Source: Streptomyces formicae
GTDB lineage: Bacteria; Actinomycetota; Actinomycetes; Streptomycetales; Streptomycetaceae
Direction of reading: 5' to 3'
DNA: 64,000 nt
Assembly (NCBI RefSeq): GCF_022647665.1
Contig: NZ_CP071872.1
Span: 2,108,001-2,172,000 of the forward strand
Below, one piece after another: positions 1 to 8,735 of the stretch. Numbering within the stretch: position 1 is the first letter of the stretch; each line of letters begins with the position of its first letter. The position numbers were made by a program, and so were the translations under genes. The notes below the pieces were generated by a model that worked only from the letters and a program-made list of their open reading frames with translations, was not told where the DNA came from and ran no database searches.

Positions 1-935
1 ACCGGGCTCTGCTCGAAGCCCTCCGAAAGGACTTCGCGGGCGCCGGTCTCGAGCTGCCGGTCTACTGGGGCAACCGGAACTGGGCGCCGTATGTCACCGA
101 CACCCTCCGGGAGATGGTGCTCGACGGGCGCCGCCGTGTCGCGGTCCTCGCGACCAGTGCGTACGCCTCGTACTCGGGCTGCCGGCAGTACCGGGAGAAC
201 CTGGCCGACGCGCTCTCCGCCCTGGAGGCCGAAGGGCTGCCGCTGCCGCGCATCGACAAGCTGCGGCACTACTTCAACCACCCCGGGTTCATCGGTCCCA
301 TGGTCGAGGGCGTGCTGAAGTCCCTCGCGGACCTGCCCGAAGAGGTGCGGGCCGGGGCGCACTTCGCCTTCACCACCCACTCCGTCCCGGACGCTGCCGC
401 CGACGCCTCGGGTCCCGTCGCGGAGCACGGCGAAGGCGGGGCGTACGTGCAGCAGCACCTCGACGTCGCACGGGTGATCGCCGACGCCGTGCGGGAGGAG
501 ACGGGGATCGAGCACCCCTGGCAGCTCGTCTACCAGTCACGCAGCGGGGCCCCGCACATCCCCTGGCTGGAGCCGGACATCTGCGACCACCTGGAGGAGC
601 TGCACGGGGCAGGGGTCCCCGCGGTCGTGATGGTGCCGATCGGCTTCGTGTCGGACCACATGGAGGTCCTGTACGACCTGGACACGGAGGCCGCCGCCAA
701 GGCCGCCGAGCTGGGGCTGCCGGTGCGGCGCTCCGCGACGGTGGGTGCGGATCCGCGGTTCGCGGCGGCGGTGCGGGAGATGGTCCTGGAGCGTGCCGCG
801 ACCGAGCGTGGCGCCGTCGTCGAGCGGTGCGCGCTGGGGGCGCTCGGGCCCTCCCACGACCTGTGTCCGATCGGCTGCTGCCCGGCGCGCAGCGAGCGGT
901 CCGCCGCTGCGGGCGCCGACAGTCCCTACGCCTGA
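1..935 (+). CDS. hemH: Ferrochelatase (coproporphyrin-type), 5' truncated by window
   Basis: Inserts ferrous iron into a porphyrin at the end of haem synthesis; in actinobacteria the family acts on coproporphyrin III and is also named CpfC. The frame is open from base 3, so the start lies outside the window. Visible features are the [10 protein letters not shown] segment near the left edge, the [17 protein letters not shown] stretch, FTTHSVP, the [16 protein letters not shown] block around a conserved substrate-site region, and [17 protein letters not shown]. The C-terminus has several Cys (DLCPIGCCP), as in actinobacterial enzymes that carry a [2Fe-2S] cluster. The next gene starts 12 bases after the stop, so the two are probably co-transcribed. 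Confidence 0.93.
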   Translation, partial: RALLEALRKDFAGAGLELPVYWGNRNWAPYVTDTLREMVLDGRRRVAVLATSAYASYSGCRQYRENLADALSALEAEGLPLPRIDKLRHYFNHPGFIGPMVEGVLKSLADLPEEVRAGAHFAFTTHSVPDAAADASGPVAEHGEGGAYVQQHLDVARVIADAVREETGIEHPWQLVYQSRSGAPHIPWLEPDICDHLEELHGAGVPAVVMVPIGFVSDHMEVLYDLDTEAAAKAAELGLPVRRSATVGADPRFAAAVREMVLERAATERGAVVERCALGALGPSHDLCPIGCCPARSERSAAAGADSPYA

Positions 936-947
936 GGAGTCTTCCCC

Positions 948-1748
948 ATGACCGACCCCCTGCTGGGTGAGCTGCTGTCCCTGGCCCTGGAGGCCGGGAG
1001 CAGGGCCGCGGCGCTGCTGCGTGACGGCAGGCCGGACGATCTCGCCGTGGCGGCGACCAAGTCCAGTCCGATCGACGTCGTCACCGAGATGGACATCGCC
1101 GCCGAGAAACTGATCACCGGCTTCCTGTCGGACACCCGGCCGGAGGACGGCTTCCTCGGCGAGGAGGGCGCGTCGGTGGAGGGCACCAGCGAAGTCCGAT
1201 GGGTGATCGATCCGCTCGACGGCACCGTGAACTACCTTTACGGGCTGCCGACATGGGCCGTGTCGATCGCCGCCGAACGGGACGGCGAGACGGCCGTCGG
1301 GGTCGTCGTGGTGCCGATGCGGGGCGAGACGTACCACGCGGTGCTCGGCGGGGGCGCATTCTGCGGGGACCGGCGGGTGCGCTGCCGGCCCGCGCCGCCG
1401 CTGGACCAGGCGCTGGTCTCGACCGGCTTCAACTATGTGCAGTCCGTCCGCAGCCATCAGGCGGACGTCGCGCAGCGGCTGATCCCGCGCCTGCGGGACA
1501 TCCGGCGCAGCGGCTCGGCCGCAGTCGACCTGTGCGACGTCGCCGCGGGCCGGCTCGACGGCTACTACGAGCGGGGTCTGCACCCCTGGGACCTCGCTGC
1601 GGGCGACCTCATCGCCCGCGAGGCCGGCGCTCTCACCGGCGCGCGCCCCGGCGAGCCGCCGTCCGGCGACCTGATGATCGCAGCGTCCCCGGGTGTCTTC
1701 GAGCCGCTCCAGCGCCTCCTCGACGAGTTCGGCGCCTGGCACGACTGA
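948..1748 (+). CDS. Inositol monophosphatase family protein
   Basis: A 266-residue Mg2+-dependent phosphatase of the inositol monophosphatase/SuhB family. The metal site reads GEEG (start of the first motif) followed by WVIDPLDGTVNYLYG, the classic DPLDGT box. A second motif, HPWDLAAGDLIAREAGA, supplies the C-terminal metal ligand. Length is normal for the family. The ATG at 948 closely follows the ferrochelatase stop. The true substrate (inositol, histidinol or another sugar phosphate) cannot be told from sequence. Confidence 0.9.
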   Translation: MTDPLLGELLSLALEAGSRAAALLRDGRPDDLAVAATKSSPIDVVTEMDIAAEKLITGFLSDTRPEDGFLGEEGASVEGTSEVRWVIDPLDGTVNYLYGLPTWAVSIAAERDGETAVGVVVVPMRGETYHAVLGGGAFCGDRRVRCRPAPPLDQALVSTGFNYVQSVRSHQADVAQRLIPRLRDIRRSGSAAVDLCDVAAGRLDGYYERGLHPWDLAAGDLIAREAGALTGARPGEPPSGDLMIAASPGVFEPLQRLLDEFGAWHD

Positions 1749-1825
1749 CCTCGCGGGGCGCGTCAGGACTGCGGGGGCTCGGCCCCGTCGGCCCCGGTCG
1801 CCCGGTCGCCCCGCCCCGGGTACGC

Positions 1826-1864
1826 GGAAGGGCCCGGCGCCACAGGGTGGCGACGGGCCCTTCC
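1826..1864. terminator. Bidirectional hairpin terminator
   Basis: GGAAGGGCCCG (1826-1836) pairs perfectly with CGGGCCCTTCC (1854-1864). The interior adds CGCCAC/GTGGCG pairing after one mismatch. It sits between two convergent genes, the phosphatase ending at 1748 and the small protein ending at 1873. Confidence 0.8.
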
Positions 1865-1872
1865 GGTGGTGG

Positions 1873-2046
1873 TCAGGCGCTCGCGGCGCCGACTTCCACG
1901 CCGTGCTCGGCGGCAAGGCGACGCAGGTCGTCCAGCTCGGCCTGCTCGACATCCGCCAGGAAGTCGTCGCCCGTCTCGCGAGCCATCGTGAGGTCGGTTT
2001 CCGTGGCCTTGATGCGCTGCAGAAGGCCTGCGGTGAATGCGTCCAT
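1873..2046 (-). CDS. Small conserved acidic protein, unknown function
   Basis: 57 residues from the ATG at 2046 (MDAFTAGLLQRI). A longer in-frame ATG exists at 2079, but the downstream start fits a compact helical protein better. The sequence is almost entirely predicted helix, rich in Asp and Glu (TDLTMARETGDDFLADVEQAELDDLRRLAAEHGVEV). I know similar short proteins at this place in streptomycetes but no function. It is convergent with the upstream phosphatase and divergent from cutR, with about 340 bases of shared upstream DNA. Confidence 0.6.
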   Translation of the reverse strand: MDAFTAGLLQRIKATETDLTMARETGDDFLADVEQAELDDLRRLAAEHGVEVGAASA

Positions 2047-2278
2047 GGATTGCGCCCCCTCGTCGTGGGTCGGTGGCACACGGGGGTGTGCCTACGGCGG
2101 GTTGATCACGCTCCCTCTCTGGGGGACAGAGAGCGGGCTGTGGCGTGCCACATACATGGCGTGATCGCGGGTGTGCAGTCGTCCTCCCCAGGCACACCCT
2201 CAGAGAAACCTCAACTCGAGCGGCAATCCATTCAATTCCCGGTGCCCCCAGGAGGTGCGCATCCGCCTTACATCCGGT

Positions 2279-2290
2279 TTACGCGCGTAA
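2279..2290. promoter_or_regulatory. Perfect palindrome upstream of cutR
   Basis: TTACGCGCGTAA is a perfect 12-base palindrome about 100 bases before the cutR start, in the 2047-2389 gap between cutR and the small minus-strand gene. A related half (CCTTACATCC) lies a few bases to its left. Symmetry and position suggest an operator or promoter element; autoregulation by CutR is possible but unproven. Confidence 0.45.
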
Positions 2291-2389
2291 GGGGCAGGAT
2301 GGAGTCACACAGTCAGTGCCGGCCCGTACGACACGGCTGCCCTGATCATGGCGGCAGACGGGTCGGCTCCCGGAGGAAGGATCAACCAC

Positions 2390-3043
2390 GTGCGTGTACT
2401 CGTCGTCGAGGACGAGCAACTGCTCGCCGATGCGGTGGCCACCGGACTGCGCCGGGAGGCCATGGCGGTCGACGTCGTGTACGACGGCGCCGCCGCCCTG
2501 GAGCGCATCGGGGTCAACGACTACGACGTGGTCGTACTCGACCGCGACCTCCCGTTCGTCCACGGCGACGACGTCTGCCGCAAGATCGTCGAACTGGGCA
2601 TGCCCACGCGCGTCCTGATGCTCACCGCCTCCGGTGACGTCAGCGACCGCGTCGAGGGCCTGGAGCTCGGTGCGGACGACTACCTCCCGAAGCCCTTCGC
2701 CTTCACCGAGCTCACCGCCCGTGTGCGGGCGCTCGGCCGGCGTACGACGGTGCCGCTGCCGCCCGTCCTGGAGCGCGCGGGCATCAAGCTGGATCCGAAC
2801 CGCCGCGAGGTCTTCCGCGAGGGCAAGGAGGTCCAGCTCGCCCCGAAGGAGTTCGCCGTGCTGGAGGTCCTCATGCGCAGTGAGGGCGCGGTCGTCTCGG
2901 CCGAGCAGCTGCTGGAGAAGGCCTGGGACGAGAACACGGACCCGTTCACCAATGTCGTACGGGTCACCGTCATGACCCTGCGCCGCAAGCTCGGCGAGCC
3001 GCCCGTCATCGTGACGGTCCCCGGCTCCGGCTACCGGATCTGA
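2390..3043 (+). CDS. cutR: CutR, OmpR-family response regulator
   Basis: A 217-residue two-component regulator. The GTG at 2390 (VRVLVVEDE) is chosen over the ATG at 2348 because GGAGGAAGG sits just upstream and it removes a non-homologous leader. The receiver domain has the acidic pocket (VVEDE), phospho-acceptor Asp51 in VVLDRDLP and the conserved Lys in YLPKPF. The C-terminal half is an OmpR-type winged helix (LAPKEFAVLEVLM...VVRVTVMTLRRKL...GSGYRI). cutS follows after 4 bases. CutRS is a conserved streptomycete system tied to antibiotic control and envelope/secretion stress. Confidence 0.9.
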   Translation: MRVLVVEDEQLLADAVATGLRREAMAVDVVYDGAAALERIGVNDYDVVVLDRDLPFVHGDDVCRKIVELGMPTRVLMLTASGDVSDRVEGLELGADDYLPKPFAFTELTARVRALGRRTTVPLPPVLERAGIKLDPNRREVFREGKEVQLAPKEFAVLEVLMRSEGAVVSAEQLLEKAWDENTDPFTNVVRVTVMTLRRKLGEPPVIVTVPGSGYRI

Positions 3044-3047
3044 CCCC

Positions 3048-4274
3048 GTGGCCGCGGCCCCCGCGCCCCCGCAGGCGCCCCCGAAACCCACCTGGGCCCC
3101 CGGCGAGCCGGTACGGCCCTGGTTCCGGCCGACCATCCGGATACGGCTCACGCTGCTCTACGGCGGCATGTTCCTGATCGCCGGGATCCTGCTGCTCTCG
3201 ATCATCTATCTGCTCGCCGCCCAGGCCGTGCAGGTGGGCAGCCAGCTGCCGTTCAAGATCGTCGACGGCAGTGTGACCAGTGAGGTGTGCAACTTCCCGG
3301 ACAAGGCGCCGCCCGCCGAGTTCAACGAGGCGATGAACGCCTGTGTGAACGAGCAGCGGCAGCACGCACTGGACGAGCTGCTCACCCGCTCCCTCTTCGC
3401 CCTCGTCGGCCTCAGCGTCATCGCGTTCGCCTTCGGCTACGCCATGGCGGGCCGCGTCCTCTCCCCGCTCGGGCAGATCACCCGCACCGCGCGCCGCGTG
3501 GTCGGCTCCGACCTCTCCCGGCGGATCGAGCTGGACGGCCCCGACGACGAGCTGAAGGAGCTCGCCGACACCTTCGACGAGATGCTGGAGCGGCTGGAGC
3601 GGGCCTTCACGGCGCAGCAGCGGTTCGTCGCCAACGCCTCGCACGAGCTGCGTACGCCGCTGGCGATCAACCGCACACTGCTGGAGGTCCATCTCTCCGA
3701 CCCCGGCGCCCCCGACGAGCTGCGGCAGCTCGGCAAGACCCTGCTCGCCACCAACGAGCGCAGCGAGCAGCTCGTGGAGGGCCTCCTGCTGCTCGCCCGC
3801 AGCGACAACCAGATCGTCGAGCGCAAACCGGTCGACCTCGCCGAGGTCGCCACCCGCGCCGTCGACCAGGCCCGCGGCGAGGCGGAGGCCAAGGGCGTGG
3901 AGTTCCGCGGCAGACGCTCCCCCGTCGTCGTCCAGGGCAACGGCGTCCTGCTGGAGCGGATCGCCCTGAACCTGGTCCAGAACGCCGTGCGCTACAACGT
4001 GCGGGAGGGCGGCTGGGTGGAGGTCACCACCGAGCTCTCGCACGGCCAGGCGGTGCTGGTGGTGTCCAACACGGGCCCGGTGGTCCCGGCGTACGAGATC
4101 GACAATCTCTTCGAGCCGTTCCGGCGGCTGCGCCAGGAGCGGACCGGCAGCGACAAGGGCGTCGGACTCGGCCTGTCGATCGCCCGATCCGTCGCGCGGG
4201 CCCATGGTGGCCGTATCATCGCGGAGCCGCGCGAGGGCGGCGGCCTCGTGATGCGTGTCTTTCTGCCTGTCTGA
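3048..4274 (+). CDS. cutS: CutS, membrane sensor histidine kinase
   Basis: 408-residue partner of CutR, GTG start 4 bases after cutR. A short cytosolic N-terminus is followed by a membrane segment (LTLLYGGMFLIAGILLLSII), an external loop of about 60 residues, a second membrane segment (SLFALVGLSVIAFAFGYAMA), a HAMP-like linker, the H-box (NASHELRTP), and an HATPase domain with N, G1 and G2 boxes ending in ARAHGGRIIAEP. The external loop contains just two cysteines, Cys81 and Cys99, which could form a redox-sensitive disulfide reporting on extracytoplasmic folding. Confidence 0.9.
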   Translation: MAAAPAPPQAPPKPTWAPGEPVRPWFRPTIRIRLTLLYGGMFLIAGILLLSIIYLLAAQAVQVGSQLPFKIVDGSVTSEVCNFPDKAPPAEFNEAMNACVNEQRQHALDELLTRSLFALVGLSVIAFAFGYAMAGRVLSPLGQITRTARRVVGSDLSRRIELDGPDDELKELADTFDEMLERLERAFTAQQRFVANASHELRTPLAINRTLLEVHLSDPGAPDELRQLGKTLLATNERSEQLVEGLLLLARSDNQIVERKPVDLAEVATRAVDQARGEAEAKGVEFRGRRSPVVVQGNGVLLERIALNLVQNAVRYNVREGGWVEVTTELSHGQAVLVVSNTGPVVPAYEIDNLFEPFRRLRQERTGSDKGVGLGLSIARSVARAHGGRIIAEPREGGGLVMRVFLPV

Positions 4275-4402
4275 CGTCGTACGACGTGCTCAGACGGGTG
4301 GCCGGGGCACGCGGCAGCGAAGCCGTCGGCAGCTTTCGGACGGAAAAACTTCTCTGTTCGCTTTACGCGGAATTTTCGGGACTCGCACCCGCGAATCCTC
4401 TG

Positions 4403-4416
4403 TGTGATCGATCACA
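4403..4416. promoter_or_regulatory. 14-base palindrome TGTGATCGATCACA
   Basis: A perfect palindrome resembling a Crp half-site pair but with a 4-base rather than 6-base centre. It lies in the 449-base gap between cutS and the DUF4193 gene, about 310 bases before that start. The rest of the gap is relatively AT-rich for this genome (around 4330-4460 and 4600-4650) and carries no convincing ORF; it probably holds the promoter of the 4724 gene. Confidence 0.4.
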
Positions 4417-4723
4417 GGAGCGAATTTCCGGCCATCTACTCTCCGTGATCGGAAACCCTGCGGAACGCCGGTAAAAGTCCGGGTTTCCAGGGGTCCGGAT
4501 CACGGGAAGTACACGGGGTGGCGCCCGTGCAGTGCGACATTCGGACCGTGTACGGTCCCGATCGCCATCCAACCCGATCACTCTTGAGGGGTCCGGTTGG
4601 GTGTCGATTGAGTAACAGACCTTGATGTGAGGCAAAATCTCCGCCTCGGGTCGGGCACAAGTCCGGCCTCTCACGCGTTACGTGCGCTGGAGACACCGCA
4701 GACACCCAGAGGGGGAGAGCGAC

Positions 4724-5020
4724 ATGGCAACGGATTACGACACCCCACGCAAGACCGATGACGACCTCAACGAGGACAGCATCGAAGAGCTCAAGGCTCG
4801 TCGGAACGACAAGACGACGTCGACCGTCGACGTCGACGAGTTCGAGGCCGCCGAAGGTCTGGAGCTGCCGGGGGCCGACCTCTCGAACGAGGAGCTGGCC
4901 GTCCGGGTGCTGCCCAAGCAGGCCGATGAGTTCACCTGCATGAGCTGCTTCCTCGTGCACCACCGCAGCCAGCTGGCCCGCGAGAAGAACGGCCAGCCGA
5001 TCTGCCGCGACTGCGACTGA
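4724..5020 (+). CDS. DUF4193 family protein with C-terminal zinc ribbon
   Basis: 98 residues from the ATG at 4724, preceded by GGGGGAG at 7-base spacing; the ATG-like start at 4682 is rejected. The N-terminal two thirds are acidic. The C-terminus has CMSCF...CRDCD, two CxxC pairs that can bind zinc, after a conserved LVHHRSQLA segment. This is the actinobacterial DUF4193 family; its function is not established. The following gene starts 13 bases downstream. Confidence 0.85.
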   Translation: MATDYDTPRKTDDDLNEDSIEELKARRNDKTTSTVDVDEFEAAEGLELPGADLSNEELAVRVLPKQADEFTCMSCFLVHHRSQLAREKNGQPICRDCD

Positions 5021-5033
5021 GGTCCGGTCGGCC

Positions 5034-5990
5034 GTGGCAGGCGAAGAACCGCCCAGGAAGCCCTCCAGGAAGCTGGGCTTCCGGCGGAAGGGTTCCCCGG
5101 AGCCGGAGGCGCCCCAGGGCGGCTCCGCGCCGTGGGACGGCTCCGAGGTGCCGGACGGCTCCGAGCAGGGGCACGCCGGCGGGCTGCCCGTGCCCGGCGA
5201 CGTACGTGACGACGAGCGGGGCCTCCCGGCCTCGCTCGAGGAAGCGACCCGGCCGGGGTCCCCGACCAGGGCCCGGCGCCGGGAGAAGGTGCTGCACGGC
5301 GTGCGCAGAAGTGGCGACGCCGCCAAGTCGGCGCTCGGCTTCGTGGCCGACCGGATGATCGACCTCGCTCCGCGCATCCCGGTCCGCGACCTCGAGACGC
5401 TGCGCCGGCACTTCCCGGGCCTCGGCCCCGAGGAGATCGCCGACAAGCTCGTCGCGGGCGCCGCCAACGCCAGCTCGACCGTCGGCGCCGGCGTCGGCGC
5501 GGCGGCCATGCTGCCCGTCCCGCCGGCGATGCCCGCCGAGCTCGCCACGGAGATCATCGGCGTCGCCGCGATTGAGCTCAAGCTCATCGCCGAGCTGCAC
5601 GAGGTCTACGGCCTGCGGCCGCCCGGCAATCTCACCGAGCGCGGCACCGCGTATCTGACCTCCTGGTCGGACGAGCGGGGCATCGACGTGAAGAAACCGG
5701 CGACGATCAACGCCGCACTCGGCAGCCACATGAAACGCGAGCTGCGCCAGCAGATCATGAAGCGCACGGTCCGCAACATGCCGACCCTGATGCCGTTCAT
5801 GGTCGGCGCCGCCGTCGGCGCCGTGATGAACCGGCGGGACACCAGGAAGCTCGCCAAGCGCATCCGCGAGGATCTGCGCCGTCACCAGGTCCCCTGGGAC
5901 GCACTGCCCGAGCTGCCCGGTCTGGAGGAGCCCAAGGGCGAGCTGCCGCCCGAGGTTCCGCCCGGGGCCCGCAAACACCTGGGCCGCTGA
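5034..5990 (+). CDS. Conserved actinobacterial protein of unknown function
   Basis: 318 residues from GTG 5034. The first 90 residues are low-complexity and charged (Gly, Pro, Glu, Arg). From about residue 95 the protein is ordered, with predicted helices (GFVADRMIDLAPRIPVRDLETLRRHFP) and a hydrophobic Gly/Ala-rich stretch (VGAGVGAAAMLPVPPAMPAELATEIIGVAAIELKLIAELHEVYG) that could lie in or on a membrane. A second hydrophobic patch (TLMPFMVGAAVGAVMN) lies near the C-terminus. It follows the DUF4193 gene closely, as in other streptomycetes. I do not recognise an enzymatic motif. Confidence 0.75.
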   Translation: MAGEEPPRKPSRKLGFRRKGSPEPEAPQGGSAPWDGSEVPDGSEQGHAGGLPVPGDVRDDERGLPASLEEATRPGSPTRARRREKVLHGVRRSGDAAKSALGFVADRMIDLAPRIPVRDLETLRRHFPGLGPEEIADKLVAGAANASSTVGAGVGAAAMLPVPPAMPAELATEIIGVAAIELKLIAELHEVYGLRPPGNLTERGTAYLTSWSDERGIDVKKPATINAALGSHMKRELRQQIMKRTVRNMPTLMPFMVGAAVGAVMNRRDTRKLAKRIREDLRRHQVPWDALPELPGLEEPKGELPPEVPPGARKHLGR

Positions 5991-6077
5991 CACCGGCCCC
6001 CGTGGCCGTTCCGCGCCGCCCCGGCACTGACACCGGCCCGTGCCACCTGGCGCTGACCGGCCCGTGCCGCCGCGGCG

Positions 6078-6572
6078 CTAACCCGCTTGCACGGCCTCCA
6101 GCGCCGCCGCCAGGGACCGCGGGTCGCGGGTCGAGACGTAGACGTACGGGGTGGGGTCCTGCGGGTCCGTGACCGGCACGCGCAGCGCCGTAGGCACGTA
6201 GCTGCGCAGGAGCATGTACGCGCGTGGGTCGGCCTTGTAGGAGCGCCAGGCGCGCGCCTCCTCCGGAGTCAGGACCTCGGGCGCGCCGAGTGCCGAGACC
6301 GGGATACGCGCGTCGCCCGCGACCAGGGAGTCCGCGACCACCCTGATCCGCGCCGAGCCGTACGAGCTGACCGCGACCGCCGCCAGCGCGCCCGCGCCGA
6401 TCAGCCCGGCGAGCATCGCCACCGTGCCCAGCGGAAGCAGCACCAGACCGCCGGAGAGCGCGACCATTACGGCGATCAGCCACCAGGAGCGCGGAGCGGT
6501 GAGACGTTCGTCGTAGCGCAGCACGGACGGCTGGCCGGAGGGCGTCGCTGGAGGCGTGGTGGAGGACGGCAT
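6078..6572 (-). CDS. DUF3093-type small membrane protein
   Basis: 164 residues from the ATG at 6572. The N-terminal YDERLTAPRSWWLIAVMVALSGGLVLL and a following AMLAGLIGAGALAAVAVSSYGS make two membrane helices. The remainder (RIRVVADSLVAGDARIPVSALG...YVYVSTRDPRSLAAAL) is a soluble PH-like beta domain. This layout matches the DUF3093 family. Function is unknown. It is transcribed away from the thioesterase gene, with 57 bases between the two starts. Confidence 0.8.
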   Translation of the reverse strand: MPSSTTPPATPSGQPSVLRYDERLTAPRSWWLIAVMVALSGGLVLLPLGTVAMLAGLIGAGALAAVAVSSYGSARIRVVADSLVAGDARIPVSALGAPEVLTPEEARAWRSYKADPRAYMLLRSYVPTALRVPVTDPQDPTPYVYVSTRDPRSLAAALEAVQAG

Positions 6573-6629
6573 GGGACCAGCTTGGCACGGCGCGACCTGC
6601 CGCAGGCCGCGCGGGTAAGGTCTGCGCCT

Positions 6630-7205
6630 GTGAGTACTGCACTGACCCCTCCGACCGGCGCCCTGCCGCCGGTACGGCACCCCGACGCGCCCGCCCCCGG
6701 CGAGCTCCTCGGCGCCCACTACGAGCACTGCTTCGGCTGCGGCGGCGGACAGCCCCACGGGCTGCACCTGGAGGCACGGGCCGGCGAGGGTGTGAGTCTC
6801 ACCGCCGAGTTCACCGTCACCGCCGCCCACCAGGGGGCACCCGGACTCGCCCACGGCGGCGTGCTGGCCACGGCACTGGACGAGACGCTCGGCTCGCTGA
6901 ACTGGCTGCTGCGCGTGATCGCGGTGACCGGCCGGCTGGAGACCGACTTCGTCCGCCCCGTGCCGGTGGACACGGTGCTGTTCCTGGAGGCCGAGGTCAC
7001 CGCGGTCAGCGGCCGCAAGATCTACTCCCGGGCCACCGGCCGGATCGGCGGCCCCGACGGCGCCGTGGCCGTGCGCGCCGAGGCCCTCTTCATCGAGGTC
7101 AAGGTCGACCACTTCATCGACAACGGCCGCCCGGCGGAGATCCAGGCCGCCATGGCCGATCCCGACCAGGTCAGGCGCGCCCGCGCCTTCGAGGTGAACC
7201 CCTGA
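6630..7205 (+). CDS. PaaI-type hotdog thioesterase
   Basis: 191 residues from GTG 6630 (VSTALTPPTGALPP). An N-terminal HCFGCGGGQPHGL cysteine-bearing segment is common in actinobacterial members. The hotdog-fold signature is LAHGGVLATALDETLGSLNWLL, which contains the HGG motif and catalytic acid. It probably cleaves acyl-CoA thioesters in the cytosol; the substrate is unknown. Its TGA overlaps the dut ATG by one base, indicating co-translation. Confidence 0.82.
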   Translation: MSTALTPPTGALPPVRHPDAPAPGELLGAHYEHCFGCGGGQPHGLHLEARAGEGVSLTAEFTVTAAHQGAPGLAHGGVLATALDETLGSLNWLLRVIAVTGRLETDFVRPVPVDTVLFLEAEVTAVSGRKIYSRATGRIGGPDGAVAVRAEALFIEVKVDHFIDNGRPAEIQAAMADPDQVRRARAFEVNP

Positions 7206-7728
7206 TGCGCACCCCCGTCGACGTACTGATCCGGCGCCTGGACCCGGAGGTGCCGCTTCCGGCATACGGACATCCCGGCGATGCCGGTGCCGATCTGGTG
7301 ACCACCGAGGCCGCCGAGCTCGCCCCCGGCGAGCGGGCCGTCCTGCCCACCGGAGTGTCGATCGCACTCCCCGACGGGTATGCGGCCTTCGTGCATCCCC
7401 GCTCCGGTCTGGCGGCCCGCTGCGGAGTCGCCCTCGTGAATGCCCCAGGGACGGTGGATGCCGGGTACCGTGGGGAGATCAAGGTGATCGTGGTCAATCT
7501 GGACCCGCGCGAGAGCGTGCGGTTCGAGCGGTTCGACCGGATTGCTCAACTGGTCGTCCAGCAGGTCGAGAAGGTGCGCTTCCATGAGGTGGCGGAGCTT
7601 CCCGGCTCGGCTCGGGCCGAGGGGGCTTCGGGTCCACCGGCGGTCATGCCGCCGTAGGCGACTCGGCCGTGGGCGCACAGGGTGGGAATCGATACGCTTC
7701 GGTCGTATCCGACCGGGAAGGACAGTGA
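7205..7728 (+). CDS. dut: dUTP diphosphatase, apparent frameshift near 3' end
   Basis: Hydrolyses dUTP to dUMP, keeping uracil out of DNA. Trimeric dUTPase motifs are visible: HPGDAGADL (I), HPRSGLAARCG (II), GTVDAGYRGEI (III) and RFDRIAQLVV (IV). As written, the frame ends at 7657 with a nonsense tail (AEGASGPPAVMPP). Adding one G to the run at 7621-7625 restores motif V (EGGFGSTGG) and runs on through NRYASVVSDREGQ to the TGA at 7726-7728, two bases before the next start. Dut is normally essential and motif V is needed for catalysis, so an assembly error is the likeliest cause. Confidence 0.88.
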
Positions 7729-7729
7729 C

Positions 7730-8500
7730 GTGTTCGGACGTCGCAAGAAGAGCGGTACCGCCGATGACGTGGCGGGCGAGGCCGAGCAGGTCGTCGACGA
7801 GCTCGACACGGAGGACACGGCAGCGGAGCAGGACGCCCCGCGCCGGGCGAACCTCCCGCCGGCGCCCAGGCCCGACGGCCCGTGGGACGTCTCCGAGGTC
7901 TCCAAGCCCGGCGAGGGCCGAGTGGACCTGGGCGGACTCTTCGTGCCCGGAGTCGAGGGCATGGAGCTGCGCGTGGAGGTCGCCGGCGACGCGATCGTCG
8001 CCTCGACCGTCGTGCTGCGGGACAGCGCGATCCAGCTGCAGGCGTTCGCCGCGCCCAAGAAGGAAGGCATCTGGGGCGAGGTCCGCGAGGAGATCGCCTC
8101 CGGCATCACCCAGCAGGGCGGCGTCATCGACGAGGTCGAGGGCCCGCTGGGCTGGGAGCTGCGGGCCCAGGTCCCGGTCCAGCTGCCGGACGGCACCGGG
8201 GGCGTACAGCTGGTGCGCTTCGTCGGCGTCGACGGGCCGCGGTGGTTCCTGCGCGGAGTGATCTCCGGGCAGGGCGCGGTGCAGCCGCAGGCCGCAGGGC
8301 TGCTGGAGCAGATCTTCAAGGACACGGTCGTGGTGCGCGGCGAGGGCCCGATGGCGCCTCGCGACCCGATCGTCCTCAAGCTGCCGAACGACGCCCAGAT
8401 GGTGCCCGAGGGCGTCCAGCAGGAGGACCAGGAGTCGTCCCGCTTCTCCGGCGGGATGGGGCAGCTGCAGCGCGGACCGGAGATCACCGAGGTCCGCTGA
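7730..8500 (+). CDS. DUF3710 family protein
   Basis: 256 residues from GTG 7730 (VFGRRKKSGTADD), starting right after the restored dut stop. The N-terminal 60 residues are acidic and disordered. The remainder is a conserved domain (VDLGGLFVPGVEGMELRVEV...WGEVREEIASGI...PRWFLRGVISGQGAV) known as DUF3710, found beside dut throughout actinobacteria. Function is unknown; genomic association with dut is the only clue. Confidence 0.85.
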   Translation: MFGRRKKSGTADDVAGEAEQVVDELDTEDTAAEQDAPRRANLPPAPRPDGPWDVSEVSKPGEGRVDLGGLFVPGVEGMELRVEVAGDAIVASTVVLRDSAIQLQAFAAPKKEGIWGEVREEIASGITQQGGVIDEVEGPLGWELRAQVPVQLPDGTGGVQLVRFVGVDGPRWFLRGVISGQGAVQPQAAGLLEQIFKDTVVVRGEGPMAPRDPIVLKLPNDAQMVPEGVQQEDQESSRFSGGMGQLQRGPEITEVR

Positions 8501-8526
8501 ACCAGTGCGGCATTGAGCGTGTGCCC

Positions 8527-8562
8527 GGTGGGCCGCACTCCGGTCACGGGGTGCGGCCCACC
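8527..8562 (+). terminator. Hairpin terminator after the DUF3710 gene
   Basis: GGTGGGCCGCAC (8527-8538) and GTGCGGCCCACC (8551-8562) are perfect 12-base arms with a 12-base loop, starting 26 bases after the stop at 8500. A second copy of the right arm occurs at 8585-8596, allowing an alternative, longer hairpin. Confidence 0.75.
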
Positions 8563-8735
8563 GGCGTACGGGGGCGGTGGCGGGGTGCGGCCCACCGGGC
8601 GTACGACCTTGGCGGCGGGGGCCGTACGAGCCCCGTGGCGGGGCCGGTACCGGGCGTTGCCGCAGCGGGTGCCGCCTGCACATACTGGCGCCCGCAGCGC
8701 TGCCCGCGCCCGCGCAGCTCCACGACGGGGGACGT

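Noticed and set aside
537..2081. Long minus-strand ORF opposite ferrochelatase and phosphatase genes
   Set aside because: High-GC antisense shadow: codon positions mirror the plus-strand genes and the translation is Arg/Pro/Gly-rich with no domain.
8527..8598. Attachment site or operator array after DUF3710
   Set aside because: Arms form a standard terminator directly after a stop codon; the extra copy of the right arm does not change that.
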